Under the pieces are notes generated by a model. It was not told where the DNA came from and searched no databases. It saw nothing but the letters and a program-made list of their open reading frames with translations. Below, piece after piece: positions 1-9,041 of a DNA stretch of 64,000 nt. The stretch is from NCBI GenBank assembly GCA_934254825.1, contig CAKQMB010000003.1:124001-188000 (forward strand). Direction: 5' to 3'. Each line of letters starts with the position of its first letter. The stretch's first letter is position 1. Position numbers and translations under genes: made by a program. Source of the DNA: an uncultured Clostridia bacterium (GTDB lineage: Bacteria > Bacillota > Clostridia > Christensenellales > Borkfalkiaceae).

Positions 1-60
1 AATTAAAAATATTATGAAGTTTTTTGTCGTTTAGTCATTAAAAACTTGTTTGCTAAAAAC

Positions 61-1275
61 TTATTTACGCAAAATATCTCCTTCCGAAACTTTCACGTCG
101 GAATATATCCTTAATTTCTGCTGAACGATTTTAGCGTCTTCGATAATTTCTCCGTTTTCATCGGTCATTTTATCGACTGAAATTATTTTGTTGAAATTTT
201 CGCCGGGCGTTAAAATTTCGAGTTTGTCTCCCTTTTTAAAACGATTGCGCATCTCCGCGACGAAATATCCGTTATCGTTCGTCCCTTCGGTGACGACGGC
301 GGCAAACTGTTTTTCTCCCGCAGACTGAGAATCGGAATAATTTACGGTTTCCGCATTTTCGTCAAGCATATAAGCCGTAGTGAAAACCCTGTGGTTTGTT
401 TTGAGAAGTTCGTCGTAAAACGTTTTATTTTCTTTGTATTTATCGCCGATTTTGTAATATTCTTCGATTGCTCTTCTGTATGCGTTTATAACCGTTGCGA
501 GATAGTATTCGCTTTTCATTCTGCCCTCGATTTTCAAAGAGCAAACGCCCGCTTTATCCATCTCGTCGATGTGGTCTATCATATTCAGATCTTTGCTGTT
601 GAGAATATACGAACCTCTTTCGTCTTCTTCAATTCCGAAAAACTCCCCGCCTTTGGATTTTTCTCTTAGTTCGTATTGCCAACGGCAAGCCTGAACGCAT
701 TCGCCGCGATTTGCGTCTCTGCCGTTGAAATAGTTCGAAAGAAGGCATCTTCCGCTGTACGAAATGCACATTGCGCCGTGAACGAACGCTTCGAGTTGCG
801 TTTCGGGACAAAATTCGGAAATTTCTTTGATTTCCGCAAGGGAAAGCTCTCTTGCAAGAACTACTCTTTCAAGTCCTTGTTCTCCCCAGAATTTAACGGC
901 GTATTTATTGAGCGTGTTGGCTTGCGTCGATAAATGTATCTTTAAATTCGGCGCGACCGACTTACACAAAGAGATAAGTCCGACATCCGTTATAAGCACC
1001 GCGTCCACCCCGATTTCTTCTAAGAAACGGAAATAATCCGCCGCTTTTTCAAAGTCGGAATTTCTCGCAAAAATATTGACGGTAACGTAGATTTTGACGT
1101 TTTTTATGTGTGCGAATTTTACCGCTTCGATAAGTTCTTCGTCGGTAAAATTATCCGAAAAAGCTCTGAGCGAAAAACTCTTTCCGCCGAGATAAACGGC
1201 GTCCGCGCCGTAATATACGGCTGTTTTCAGTTTTGAAAAATTCCCTGCGGGAGCAAGTAATTCTATTTTCTTCAT
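61..1275 (-). CDS. trhP: Peptidase U32-family tRNA hydroxylation protein (TrhP-like)
   Basis: A 404-residue member of the peptidase U32 family. Members studied in E. coli and Bacillus act in prephenate-dependent hydroxylation of uridine 34 in tRNA rather than proteolysis. The family signature is visible as VHGAMC at residues 165-170, and the four cysteines expected of the family's Fe-S site fall at C170, C177, C193 and C197. The N-terminus (LLAPAG, residues 6-11) begins a TIM-barrel-like half. It lies 4 bp downstream of the trmR-like methyltransferase, the same pairing as the Bacillus yrrM-yrrN-yrrO operon. Bacillus has two U32 paralogues there; only one is present in this window. An older 'collagenase-like protease' label is possible but less likely in this context. 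Confidence 0.85.
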   Translation of the reverse strand: MKKIELLAPAGNFSKLKTAVYYGADAVYLGGKSFSLRAFSDNFTDEELIEAVKFAHIKNVKIYVTVNIFARNSDFEKAADYFRFLEEIGVDAVLITDVGLISLCKSVAPNLKIHLSTQANTLNKYAVKFWGEQGLERVVLARELSLAEIKEISEFCPETQLEAFVHGAMCISYSGRCLLSNYFNGRDANRGECVQACRWQYELREKSKGGEFFGIEEDERGSYILNSKDLNMIDHIDEMDKAGVCSLKIEGRMKSEYYLATVINAYRRAIEEYYKIGDKYKENKTFYDELLKTNHRVFTTAYMLDENAETVNYSDSQSAGEKQFAAVVTEGTNDNGYFVAEMRNRFKKGDKLEILTPGENFNKIISVDKMTDENGEIIEDAKIVQQKLRIYSDVKVSEGDILRK

Positions 1276-1279
1276 AGTT

Positions 1280-1915
1280 TCAGTTTTTCTTGTACGATAT
1301 GCTTATCCCGTCGCCGGTATCGGAAATGGCGGTTATGAAATCCTCGTCCGATGAAATCATATCGAGAAATTCACGCATATTGTTTCTTATCGTATTGTGT
1401 CTGTGAGGAGTTTTCACTTCTCCCGTGATATACCCTCTGAACAAAACGTTATCGGCAAAAAGCACTCCGCCTTTGTTCAGCCTTGCTTTTATCTTCGGCA
1501 AAAGGTTTTTATACTTTGATTTATTGCAGTCGAGAAAGACAAAATCAAATCCGCCTTCAAGTTCGTCAACCACTTCTTCCGCGTCGCCGAAAAACGTAAA
1601 AACCCTTGAATTTACATTGAATTTTTCAAAGTTTTTCAACGCCTCGTCTTCTGCGGGTCTATATCTTTCGATAGTATATAAAGTCGCTTCGGGGCAGGCT
1701 TGCAGCAACGCTATCCCCGAACACCCCGTAGCCGTTCCGAACTCTAAAATCTTCTTCGGATTAACGAGCTTTGCGGTAAGAATAAGAGAATTGAGACTTT
1801 CTCTTAAAATAGTCGCAATTCCCCTGCTCTTATAATCGTCTCTTAAATCCGACAATTCTTTTGAAATTGTATTCTCGGCGTTTTTCAAAACGAGAGATTT
1901 AACGTATTCGTGCAT
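1280..1915 (-). CDS. trmR: SAM-dependent O-methyltransferase, probable tRNA 5-hydroxyuridine methyltransferase
   Basis: A 211-residue class I SAM-dependent methyltransferase, close in length to Bacillus YrrM/TrmR (about 217). The SAM-binding motif I is ILEFGTATGCSG near residue 56, followed by an acidic motif II (YTIERY) and FVFLDCNK, the metal/cofactor region typical of the O-methyltransferase family 3 fold. TrmR makes 5-methoxyuridine at the tRNA wobble position from the 5-hydroxyuridine produced by TrhP, whose gene follows 4 bp downstream. Its ATG overlaps the stop codon of the RNase J gene by one base (TAATG), so translational coupling is likely. Generic catechol or caffeoyl-CoA O-methyltransferase annotations would fit the fold but not the neighbourhood. 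Confidence 0.82.
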   Translation of the reverse strand: MHEYVKSLVLKNAENTISKELSDLRDDYKSRGIATILRESLNSLILTAKLVNPKKILEFGTATGCSGIALLQACPEATLYTIERYRPAEDEALKNFEKFNVNSRVFTFFGDAEEVVDELEGGFDFVFLDCNKSKYKNLLPKIKARLNKGGVLFADNVLFRGYITGEVKTPHRHNTIRNNMREFLDMISSDEDFITAISDTGDGISISYKKN

Positions 1916-3567
1916 TATACTTCCGTTAAAACGGGAATAATCATCGGACTTTTCTTTGTCTTTTTAACAACGAAATTGCGAAGATTTTTCCTTATCTGAT
2001 TTCTTATTTCGCTCATATCGCCAACGGATTTCACGTCGAACGAGTTTACCGTTTTCATAACGATATTTTTCGCCTCCGCAACCTGCGCTTCGGACAAGAT
2101 CGAACCTTTGTTGATAATTTCGGGTCCCTGAACGATTTCGCCGGTGTCTTCCGACACACAGCAAACGGCGATAATCAAGCCGTCCTCGGCAAGGTGTTTT
2201 CTGTCCTTAACGACGTTTTCGCTGTCGTCTATGGAAAGACCGTCGATATATCTCGTACCCGACTGGAATCTGTCGCCGCGTTTCATACTCTTCGGAGTGA
2301 TTTCGATCGTGTCTCCGATATCCGCAATGAGCATATTTCCTTCTTTCATTCCGATTTCTTTGGCTAAACGACAATGTTTTTTCAGATGTCTGTACTCGCC
2401 GTGAACGGGAATAAAGAATTTCGGTTTCAGAAGCGTATGCAATGTTTTGAGTTCTTCCTGGCAGGCGTGACCCGAAACGTGTATTTTTGTTATCGATTTA
2501 TATACTACTTCCGCGCCTTTTCTGTAAAGATTGTTTATTACCTGATAAATACTTCTCTCGTTTCCGGGGATCGGCGAAGCGGAAATGATTATGGTATCGT
2601 TATTTCCGACCTGAACCTGATTGTATTCCCCCGCAGCCATTCTCGTGAGCGCGCTCATAGGTTCGCCCTGACTTCCGGTAGAAACGATAACGAGATCTTT
2701 ATCGGCGTAATTTTTAATTTTTTCTATATCGACGACAAGATTTTCAGGTATCGAGATTTCGTTTACCCTCGTTGCCGCGTCGACGACGTTAAGCATGCTT
2801 CTGCCCGAAAAAGCTATCTTTCTCTTGTGTTTTTCTGCAAGATTTATTATTTGTTGCAATCTGTGAACGTTAGTTGCGAAGGTCGCAACGATAAGTCTTC
2901 TTTTAGCGTTGTCGGCGAAAAGTCTGTCCAAAGTCTCTCCGACGACGTGTTCGCTCATCGTATAACCTTCCTGTTCGACGTTTGTCGATTCGCATAAAAG
3001 GAGAGTTACGCCTCTTTTTCCTATTTCCGAAATTCTCGGAATATCGATCATCTCGCCGTTTATCGGCGTTAAATCTATCTTGAAGTCGCCCGAATGATAC
3101 ACAAGACCTACGGGCGTGTTTATCGCAAGCGCGCAGCTTCCGGGGATAGAATGGTTGACGTGAACGAATTCGACCGAAAAACAGCCGAGTTTCACCACTC
3201 CCGAGGGCTTGACGCAATTAAGCGAATAATTCTGAACTCTTTGTTCGATAAGCTTATGTTCGCAAAGCATAAGCGTTAATTTCGTTCCGTAAACGGGAAC
3301 GTTGATTTCTTTCAGAACGTACGGCAGACCGCCTATATGGTCTTCGTGTCCGTGCGTAAGTACTATTCCTCTTATTCTGTCCTTATTCTGAACAAGATAA
3401 GATATGTCGGGTATCAGAAGATCAATTCCGGGCATATCGGCGTTCGGAAACGTCAACCCCGCGTCGATTATAATGATATCCTTACCGTATTCGAGGGCGG
3501 TCATGTTCTTTCCTATTTCGCCTACGCCGCCCAGAAATCTGACTTTTAAAGATTTTTTGTTATTCAA
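1915..3567 (-). CDS. rnj: Ribonuclease J
   Basis: A 550-residue beta-CASP metallo-beta-lactamase ribonuclease, the normal size for RNase J1/J2. These enzymes carry out 5'-3' exonucleolytic and endonucleolytic mRNA decay and rRNA maturation. The zinc motif THGHEDHIGG lies at residues 71-80 (H72, H74, D76, H77). Further metal and beta-CASP motifs include HSGDFKID, SGRSMLN, STGSQGEP and HVSGHACQEEL, and PVHGEYRHL carries the last histidine block. The C-terminal RNase J domain is complete. It starts downstream of valS, separated by a hairpin, and its stop codon overlaps the start of trmR. Only one RNase J gene is in the window, so J1 and J2 cannot be told apart. Confidence 0.95.
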   Translation of the reverse strand: MNNKKSLKVRFLGGVGEIGKNMTALEYGKDIIIIDAGLTFPNADMPGIDLLIPDISYLVQNKDRIRGIVLTHGHEDHIGGLPYVLKEINVPVYGTKLTLMLCEHKLIEQRVQNYSLNCVKPSGVVKLGCFSVEFVHVNHSIPGSCALAINTPVGLVYHSGDFKIDLTPINGEMIDIPRISEIGKRGVTLLLCESTNVEQEGYTMSEHVVGETLDRLFADNAKRRLIVATFATNVHRLQQIINLAEKHKRKIAFSGRSMLNVVDAATRVNEISIPENLVVDIEKIKNYADKDLVIVSTGSQGEPMSALTRMAAGEYNQVQVGNNDTIIISASPIPGNERSIYQVINNLYRKGAEVVYKSITKIHVSGHACQEELKTLHTLLKPKFFIPVHGEYRHLKKHCRLAKEIGMKEGNMLIADIGDTIEITPKSMKRGDRFQSGTRYIDGLSIDDSENVVKDRKHLAEDGLIIAVCCVSEDTGEIVQGPEIINKGSILSEAQVAEAKNIVMKTVNSFDVKSVGDMSEIRNQIRKNLRNFVVKKTKKSPMIIPVLTEV

Positions 3568-3604
3568 TTTTGTTTACTCCGTTTTTATGGAGACACGAAA
3601 AGTT

Positions 3605-3629
3605 GCCCGAACAATCAAATCATTCGGGC
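3605..3629 (-). terminator. Hairpin after valS
   Basis: On the minus strand a GCCCGAA arm (3623-3629) pairs perfectly with TTCGGGC (3605-3611) across an 11-nt loop, followed by AACTTTTC. It sits 10 bp after the valS stop and before the rnj start. The U tract is short, so it may be a weak or partial terminator or a processing site. Confidence 0.55.
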
Positions 3630-3638
3630 ATAATAATA

Positions 3639-6269
3639 TCAATTTTCTATTTCTTCGATACTTTTAATAATCTTTTCCTTTATCTCCGTGAATTTTGTTA
3701 ATTTTGCTTTTTCACCGTCGATTAAAGCTTTTGGAGCTTTCGCGACGAATCCCTGATTGGAGAGTTTGCTCTCCGCTCTTTTAATTTCGTTTTCGGTTTT
3801 TTCAAGCTCGGCTTTAAGTCTCGCAAGTTCTTTTTCGTAATCCACAAGTTCGCCGAGCGGAATGTAAATCTCCGCGCCGTCGAGAATTTTGGAAACGACC
3901 TTTTCTCCGATAACGTCTTTATTTGCGACGTATTTGATTTCGCCCACGTTCGCGAGTTTACGGATATACGAAGCTCCGTTTTCGATAAGTCTTTTATTTT
4001 CCGTAACGACATAAATATCGACCTTAGCCGAAGGCGCCGCGCCCGTTTCCGCTTTGATGTTTCTTATGGACTTTATGATATCCATAATCTTCTCGGTTGC
4101 CGCTCTTTCCTTTCTGTAAGCGAGCTTCGAGTTGTATTTCGGGAAATCGGAAACCATAATGCTTCCCGTTGTTTCGGGAATATGATCATAAATTTCTTCG
4201 GTTACGAACGGAATGAAAGGATGAAGGAGTTTGAGCATATTCTTTAAAACATAGCAAAGAACGCTTACCGTGTTATCCTTCTTTTCGTTATCCTCTCCGT
4301 ACAAAACGGGTTTGCAAAGCTCGATATACCAGTCGCAGAAATCCGACCAGACGAAATCCTGCAATGCCGCGCAGGCAAGACCTATTTCGTACTTTTCCAT
4401 ATTGACCGTTACGTCTTTGACGACGGAATTGAGTTTCGAAATAATCCACTTATCGGCGGCAACGAGCTTGATTTCGGAAAGTTCGGTTTTGATTTTTCTG
4501 CCTTCGCAGTTCATAAACACGAAACGCGAAGCGTTCCATATTTTATTGATGAAGTTTCTGCAACCTTCGAGTTTTTCTGCGGAATATCTTATGTCGTTAC
4601 CCGCGGAAATACCGTTAAGCAAGCAGTATCTCAGAGTGTCTGCGCCGTATTTGTCGATAATTTCGAGCGGGTCGACGCCGTTTCCGAGAGACTTACTCAT
4701 CTTTCTGCCCTGCGAGTCTCTTACGATACCGTGAATAAGAACGTCCTTGAAAGGAATTCTGTCCATATGCTCTATACCGCTGAAAATCATTCTCGCTACC
4801 CAGAAGAAAATTATATCGTACGCGGTAACGAGAACGTCGGTAGGATAGAAATATTCGAGGTCTTCCGTCTTATCGGGATAACCGAGCGTGGAGAACGGCC
4901 AGAGAGCCGAGCTGAACCAGGTGTCGAGAACGTCTTCGTCCTGACGGAATTTCTTTCCTCCGCATTTCGGGCATACCGTCGGTTCGTCTTTCGCAACGAT
5001 AGTTTCGCCGCAATCTTCGCAGTAATAAGCGGGTATTCTGTGTCCCCACCAGAGCTGACGGGAAATACACCAGTCCTTGATGTTCTCCATCCAGTTGTAG
5101 TATATTTTCGTAAATCTCGGCGGAGTAAACTTGATACTCTTCTTTCTTACAGCCGAAATAGCGGGCTTTGCGAGAGGCTCCATTTTTACGAACCACTGCT
5201 TGGAAACGATAGGCTCGACAGTGTCGTGACAACGATAGCAATGTCCTACGTTGTGAGCGTGCGGCTCGATTTTTTCGAGATTGCCGAGAGCCTGCAATTC
5301 TTTGACTACCGCTTCTCTGCACTCGTAACGGGTCATTCTGTTATACTTACCCGCATTCTCGTTCATAACCGCTCCGTCGTCCATAACGCGGATAACGGGA
5401 AGCGAATGACGAAGACCTACTTCGAAGTCGTTCGGGTCGTGAGCGGGAGTTATCTTAACCGCGCCCGTTCCGAATTCCATATCCACATAATCGTCCGCAA
5501 CGACGGGGATTTCTCTGCCGACAATGGGAAGAATAAGCGTTTTTCCGACAATATCCTTATATCTCGGATCTTTGGGGTTTACGGCTACCGCGGTATCTCC
5601 GAACATCGTTTCGGGTCTCGTCGTGGCGACGACAAGATATCTGTCGCTGTCTTTAAGATAATAACGAAGATGCCAGAAGAAAGACGGTTCTTCGGTGTAC
5701 TCGACTTCCGCGTCGGAAAGCGCGGTTTTACAGCAGGGACACCAGTTGATTATTCTCTTTCCCTGATAAATCAAACCTTTGTTATAAAGATTTACGAAAA
5801 CCTCTTTAACCGCTTTCGAGCATTTATCGTCCATCGTGAAAGCAAGTCTCGACCAGTCGCACGAAGAACCGAGTCTTTTGAGCTGTTCGACGATTCTTCC
5901 GCCGTACTTGTTTTTCCAAGCCCATGCCCTTTCGAGAAATCCTTCTCTGCCGACCTGTTCTTTTGTAAGACCTTCGGCTTTCATCTGATCTACGATTTTA
6001 ACCTCGGTCGCGATAGACGCGTGGTCGGTTCCGGGAAGCCATAAAGCCTCGTAACCCTGCATTCTCTTGAAACGAATAATGCTGTCCTGAATAGACTCGT
6101 CGAGAGCGTGACCGATATGAAGGTGACCGGTAATATTCGGCGGCGGCATAACGATTGTGAAAGGAATTTTTTCTCTGTTCGGGTGAGCGGTAAAATATCC
6201 TTTATCGACCCATTCCTTATAAATTCTCTCCTCGAAATCTTGCGGATTGTAGGTTTTGTTCATCTCCAT
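3639..6269 (-). CDS. valS: Valyl-tRNA synthetase
   Basis: An 876-residue class I aminoacyl-tRNA synthetase of the usual bacterial ValRS length. The HIGH motif is at residues 51-54 (after the ITGHL stretch) and KMSKSLGNG lies near residue 525. The editing-domain motifs (ATTRPETMFGDTAV) and the zinc-binding cysteine pairs (CPCC, CEDC and CPKC) are visible. The C-terminus has the lysine- and glutamate-rich coiled-coil arm typical of ValRS. A possible SD (GGAG) stands 8 bp before the chosen ATG, and an internal in-frame Met lies only two codons later. A strong sigma-A promoter lies just upstream. No T-box leader is seen, since the predicted 5' UTR is only about 25 nt. Confidence 0.97.
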   Translation of the reverse strand: MEMNKTYNPQDFEERIYKEWVDKGYFTAHPNREKIPFTIVMPPPNITGHLHIGHALDESIQDSIIRFKRMQGYEALWLPGTDHASIATEVKIVDQMKAEGLTKEQVGREGFLERAWAWKNKYGGRIVEQLKRLGSSCDWSRLAFTMDDKCSKAVKEVFVNLYNKGLIYQGKRIINWCPCCKTALSDAEVEYTEEPSFFWHLRYYLKDSDRYLVVATTRPETMFGDTAVAVNPKDPRYKDIVGKTLILPIVGREIPVVADDYVDMEFGTGAVKITPAHDPNDFEVGLRHSLPVIRVMDDGAVMNENAGKYNRMTRYECREAVVKELQALGNLEKIEPHAHNVGHCYRCHDTVEPIVSKQWFVKMEPLAKPAISAVRKKSIKFTPPRFTKIYYNWMENIKDWCISRQLWWGHRIPAYYCEDCGETIVAKDEPTVCPKCGGKKFRQDEDVLDTWFSSALWPFSTLGYPDKTEDLEYFYPTDVLVTAYDIIFFWVARMIFSGIEHMDRIPFKDVLIHGIVRDSQGRKMSKSLGNGVDPLEIIDKYGADTLRYCLLNGISAGNDIRYSAEKLEGCRNFINKIWNASRFVFMNCEGRKIKTELSEIKLVAADKWIISKLNSVVKDVTVNMEKYEIGLACAALQDFVWSDFCDWYIELCKPVLYGEDNEKKDNTVSVLCYVLKNMLKLLHPFIPFVTEEIYDHIPETTGSIMVSDFPKYNSKLAYRKERAATEKIMDIIKSIRNIKAETGAAPSAKVDIYVVTENKRLIENGASYIRKLANVGEIKYVANKDVIGEKVVSKILDGAEIYIPLGELVDYEKELARLKAELEKTENEIKRAESKLSNQGFVAKAPKALIDGEKAKLTKFTEIKEKIIKSIEEIEN

Positions 6270-6301
6270 AATTCTTTCTCCGAAAAAGTTATAACTCTTG
6301 T

Positions 6302-6330
6302 ATTATATTATAAATTACTTTAATTGTCAA
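6302..6330 (-). promoter_or_regulatory. Sigma-A promoter of valS
   Basis: On the minus strand a perfect TTGACA -35 box (6325-6330) and TATAAT -10 box (6302-6307) are separated by 17 bp. The predicted start of transcription is about 25 bp before the valS ATG, leaving no room for a T-box leader. Confidence 0.88.
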
Positions 6331-6349
6331 ATAAATGCGGGGGCGCATA

Positions 6350-6358
6350 TGATATAAT
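6350..6358 (+). promoter_or_regulatory. Extended -10 promoter for the ABC importer operon
   Basis: TGATATAAT is a TGn-extended perfect -10 element with no recognisable -35 box at 16-18 bp. It is divergent from the valS promoter. The leader it would produce (about 6365-6451) holds a 6-bp hairpin, TTCGTC (6391-6396) with GACGAA (6411-6416), and no riboswitch I recognise. Confidence 0.55.
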
Positions 6359-6451
6359 AACCAAAGTATTTGCGCCGTTTTCTCTTATTTTTCGTCGTAG
6401 GACGGGTTAAGACGAACGGAAAAGCGACTTTCGGTTAAAGGAGTTTTGTAT

Positions 6452-7459
6452 ATGAAAAAAATTACGGCGATTTTTCTCGCCGCCTGCTGCCTGCTCTTTT
6501 CTCTCGCCGCTTGCGGTACGGATAAGAAAAACGAGCTTAAAAAAATTCGCGTAAACGAAGTAACTCACTCTATCTTTTACGCGCCGCTGTACATTGCGAT
6601 AGAAAACGAATTCTTCAAACAGGAAGGTCTCGAAATCGAACTTACAAACGGCGGCGGAGCCGACAAATCGATGACGGCTTTGCTGTCCGGAAACGCCGAT
6701 ATAGGACTTATGGGCGTGGAAGCCGCGATATACGTTTTCAAGGAAGGTAAAGCCGATTATCCGAAGGTTTTCGGGCAACTAACGAAACGTGACGGCTCGT
6801 TCCTCGTTTCGAGAAAAGCCGAACCCGATTTCAAATGGGAAGATCTTGAAAACAAAACCGTTCTCGCGGGAAGAACAGGCGGCGTACCCGCGATGACTTT
6901 CGAATACGTCGTGAATAAACACGGACTTTACAACGGTAAAAACATAACGCTCAATAACGACGTCGCCTTTAATCTTATGGGTCCCTCTTTCGAAGGCGGC
7001 ACGGGAGATTACACTACGCTTTTCGAACCTCTCGCAAGCGAATACGCCAAAGCGGGAAAAGGTTATATCGTCGCTTCCGTCGGCAAAGAAAGCGGAGAAA
7101 TCCCCTACACGGCGTTTATGTCCGCTAAAAGTTATATCGAAAAGAACGGCGAAATTATCGAAAAGTTTCTTACCGCGCTTCAAAAAGCGATAAAATATCT
7201 CGAAGAAACCGATAAGAAAACCGTTGCCGAAAGCATTTTGAAACAGTTCCCCGGAACCGAGCTTACTTCCGTTACGGACGCTCTGGAAAGTTATTTATCC
7301 ATAGACGCCTGGACGAAAAACATGGCTATGACCGAGTTTGCGTTCGATAACCTTCAAAACGTTATGGAAAATGCCGGCGAACTCGACGAAAAAATAAAAT
7401 GCGGCGACATAAATTATACGGAAATCGCCGAAAAAGTATACAAAAAAATCTACGGCTAA
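6452..7459 (+). CDS. ABC transporter substrate-binding lipoprotein, NMT1/SsuA/ThiY type
   Basis: A lipid-anchored solute-binding protein of about 335 residues. The signal peptide ends in a lipobox with the lipidated cysteine at residue 21 (SLAAC). The mature part follows the NitT/TauT-type pattern: FYAPLYIAIENEFFKQEGL near the start, then GGGADKSMTALLSGNADIGL and a short conserved AGRTGG loop. The start is taken at ATG 6452, eight bases after AAAGGAG; an upstream in-frame TTG at 6446 is not credible. It is followed by the ATPase and permease genes. Candidate ligands are thiamine precursors, sulfonates, nitrate or related small molecules; the sequence does not decide, and no TPP riboswitch was seen upstream. 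Confidence 0.85.
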   Translation: MKKITAIFLAACCLLFSLAACGTDKKNELKKIRVNEVTHSIFYAPLYIAIENEFFKQEGLEIELTNGGGADKSMTALLSGNADIGLMGVEAAIYVFKEGKADYPKVFGQLTKRDGSFLVSRKAEPDFKWEDLENKTVLAGRTGGVPAMTFEYVVNKHGLYNGKNITLNNDVAFNLMGPSFEGGTGDYTTLFEPLASEYAKAGKGYIVASVGKESGEIPYTAFMSAKSYIEKNGEIIEKFLTALQKAIKYLEETDKKTVAESILKQFPGTELTSVTDALESYLSIDAWTKNMAMTEFAFDNLQNVMENAGELDEKIKCGDINYTEIAEKVYKKIYG

Positions 7460-7483
7460 AAAACAAACAAGGAAACGCAAAAG

Positions 7484-8248
7484 ATGAACGAAATACTCAA
7501 GCTGGAAAACATTTCCCTTGCCTATCAGACCGACACCGACGAGATCCGTGCGCTCAGTTCGATTTCTTTCGACGTGAAAAGCGGAGAATTCGTCGCGATA
7601 ATCGGTCCGTCCGGATGCGGAAAAACAAGTATTCTTTCCATCATCGCGGGGCTTTTGAAGCCGAGCGGCGGAAAAGTAACGCTTTGCGGCAAGGAAGTAA
7701 AAAAAGGTAAAACATCGATAGGATATATGCTTCAAAAGGACGAATTGTTTCCTTGGCGGACAATCGAAGAAAACGCATATCTCCCGCTCGAAGTGAAGAA
7801 AAACAAAAGTAAAACGGAAAAGGATAAGGTCGCCGCTTTGCTCAAAAAATACGGCTTGTGGGAATTTCGTAAGAAATATCCTTCGCAATTATCGGGAGGA
7901 ATGCGCCAGCGCGCCGCTTTGATACGCACGATGGCGTCCTCGCCCGATCTTTTGCTTTTAGACGAGCCGTTTTCCGCGTTGGATTACCAGACAAGGCTTT
8001 CCGTATGCGACGATTTATACGATATAATCAAAAAGGAAAAGAAAACAGCTCTCCTCGTCACGCACGATATCTCGGAAGCATTATCTACGGCGGACAGAAT
8101 AGTCGTACTCACGAAAAGACCGTCCAAAGTGCTTAATATTCATATAATCGACCTCGACAAAACGGCTTCTCCGCTTAAACGAAGAGAAGATCCCCGTTTT
8201 TCGGGATGGTTCGAAAGAATGTGGAGGGAGCTTAATCATGAAGAATAA
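7484..8248 (+). CDS. ABC transporter ATP-binding protein, SsuB/TauB/ThiZ type
   Basis: A 254-residue ABC ATPase that powers the importer formed with its two neighbours. Walker A is GPSGCGKTS (about residues 43-51), the Q-loop is GYMLQKDELFPWRT, the signature is LSGGMRQRAAL, Walker B is LLLLDEPFSALD, and the H-loop histidine lies in LVTHDISEA. The ELFPWRT Q-loop is typical of the nitrate/sulfonate/taurine branch. It starts 24 bp after the binding-protein stop, and its end overlaps the permease start by 11 bp, suggesting translational coupling. Confidence 0.93.
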   Translation: MNEILKLENISLAYQTDTDEIRALSSISFDVKSGEFVAIIGPSGCGKTSILSIIAGLLKPSGGKVTLCGKEVKKGKTSIGYMLQKDELFPWRTIEENAYLPLEVKKNKSKTEKDKVAALLKKYGLWEFRKKYPSQLSGGMRQRAALIRTMASSPDLLLLDEPFSALDYQTRLSVCDDLYDIIKKEKKTALLVTHDISEALSTADRIVVLTKRPSKVLNIHIIDLDKTASPLKRREDPRFSGWFERMWRELNHEE

Positions 8249-9041
8249 AAACAATTTTTCCAAAGACAGACTTCTCTACCTGAAAAAGAAGAGAAATTCG
8301 GGAATTTTCGTTGTTTTTATGAGAATTTTCGTCCTTTGCGCATTTCTCGCGCTATGGGAACTTCTCGCCTCGACGGGAATTATCGACAGCTTTTTATCGA
8401 GCAGCCCTTCGAGGATAATAAAAACGCTCAAAGATCTTTTTCTGTCGGGCGAACTTTGGATCCATATCGGCACAACCGTTTACGAAACGGTGATAGGCTT
8501 TGTTATCGCAACGGTATTCGGGACGCTTATCGCCTTAGGCTTATGGTGGTCGGAAAATTTCAGAAAAATCGCGGAACCGTACATTATCGTTCTCAATTCC
8601 CTGCCTAAGATCGCTCTCGGACCGATCATCATCGTTTGGTTCGGCAGCGGAATTAAATCGATAGTGTTCATGACCGTGATTATAACAATAATCGTAACGA
8701 TCATAACCATGCAAAACGGTTTTCTCGCCACGGATAAAGGGAAAATCATGCTTCTCGAATCTATGGGTGCGGGAAAAACGACTATTATGAGAAAACTCGT
8801 TATTCCGCAAAGCATCCCGACGTTTATATCTTGTCTGAAAATCAACGTGGGAATGGCTTGGATCGGCTCGATAATGGGCGAATATCTCACATCGAAACAA
8901 GGTATAGGCTATCTTATCGTTTACGGCGGTCAGGTCTTCAAACTCGATCTCGTAATGGCTTCAACGGTGATTTTGTGTCTTCTCGCGGGGGCGATGTATG
9001 CTCTCGTCGCTCTTTTCGAAAAAATAGCGACAAAGCGATAA
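8238..9041 (+). CDS. ABC transporter permease, SsuC/TauC/ThiX type
   Basis: A 267-residue integral membrane permease. Hydrophobic segments are visible from residue 24 onward and the cytoplasmic EAA-type coupling loop reads ESMGAGKTTIMRKLVIPQ. The alternating helix pattern and length match BPD-transp-1 family permeases. An upstream GGAGGG motif inside the ATPase gene (about 8223-8228) probably drives translation. Its last 104 bp overlap, tail to tail, the convergent minus-strand YkvI-like gene. There is no terminator-like hairpin directly after the stop because the region is coding on the other strand. Confidence 0.92.
   Translation: MKNKNNFSKDRLLYLKKKRNSGIFVVFMRIFVLCAFLALWELLASTGIIDSFLSSSPSRIIKTLKDLFLSGELWIHIGTTVYETVIGFVIATVFGTLIALGLWWSENFRKIAEPYIIVLNSLPKIALGPIIIVWFGSGIKSIVFMTVIITIIVTIITMQNGFLATDKGKIMLLESMGAGKTTIMRKLVIPQSIPTFISCLKINVGMAWIGSIMGEYLTSKQGIGYLIVYGGQVFKLDLVMASTVILCLLAGAMYALVALFEKIATKR

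Noticed and set aside
6270..6301. T-box leader for valS
   Set aside because: The predicted transcription start is only about 25 bp before the ATG, too short for a T-box, and no T-box core sequence is present.
6359..6451. TPP, guanidine (ykkC) or other riboswitch ahead of the NMT1-type importer
   Set aside because: No CTGAGA/GACC-type thi-box core, no ykkC core and no paired ACGR tetraloop hairpins. Only one 6-bp hairpin is seen.
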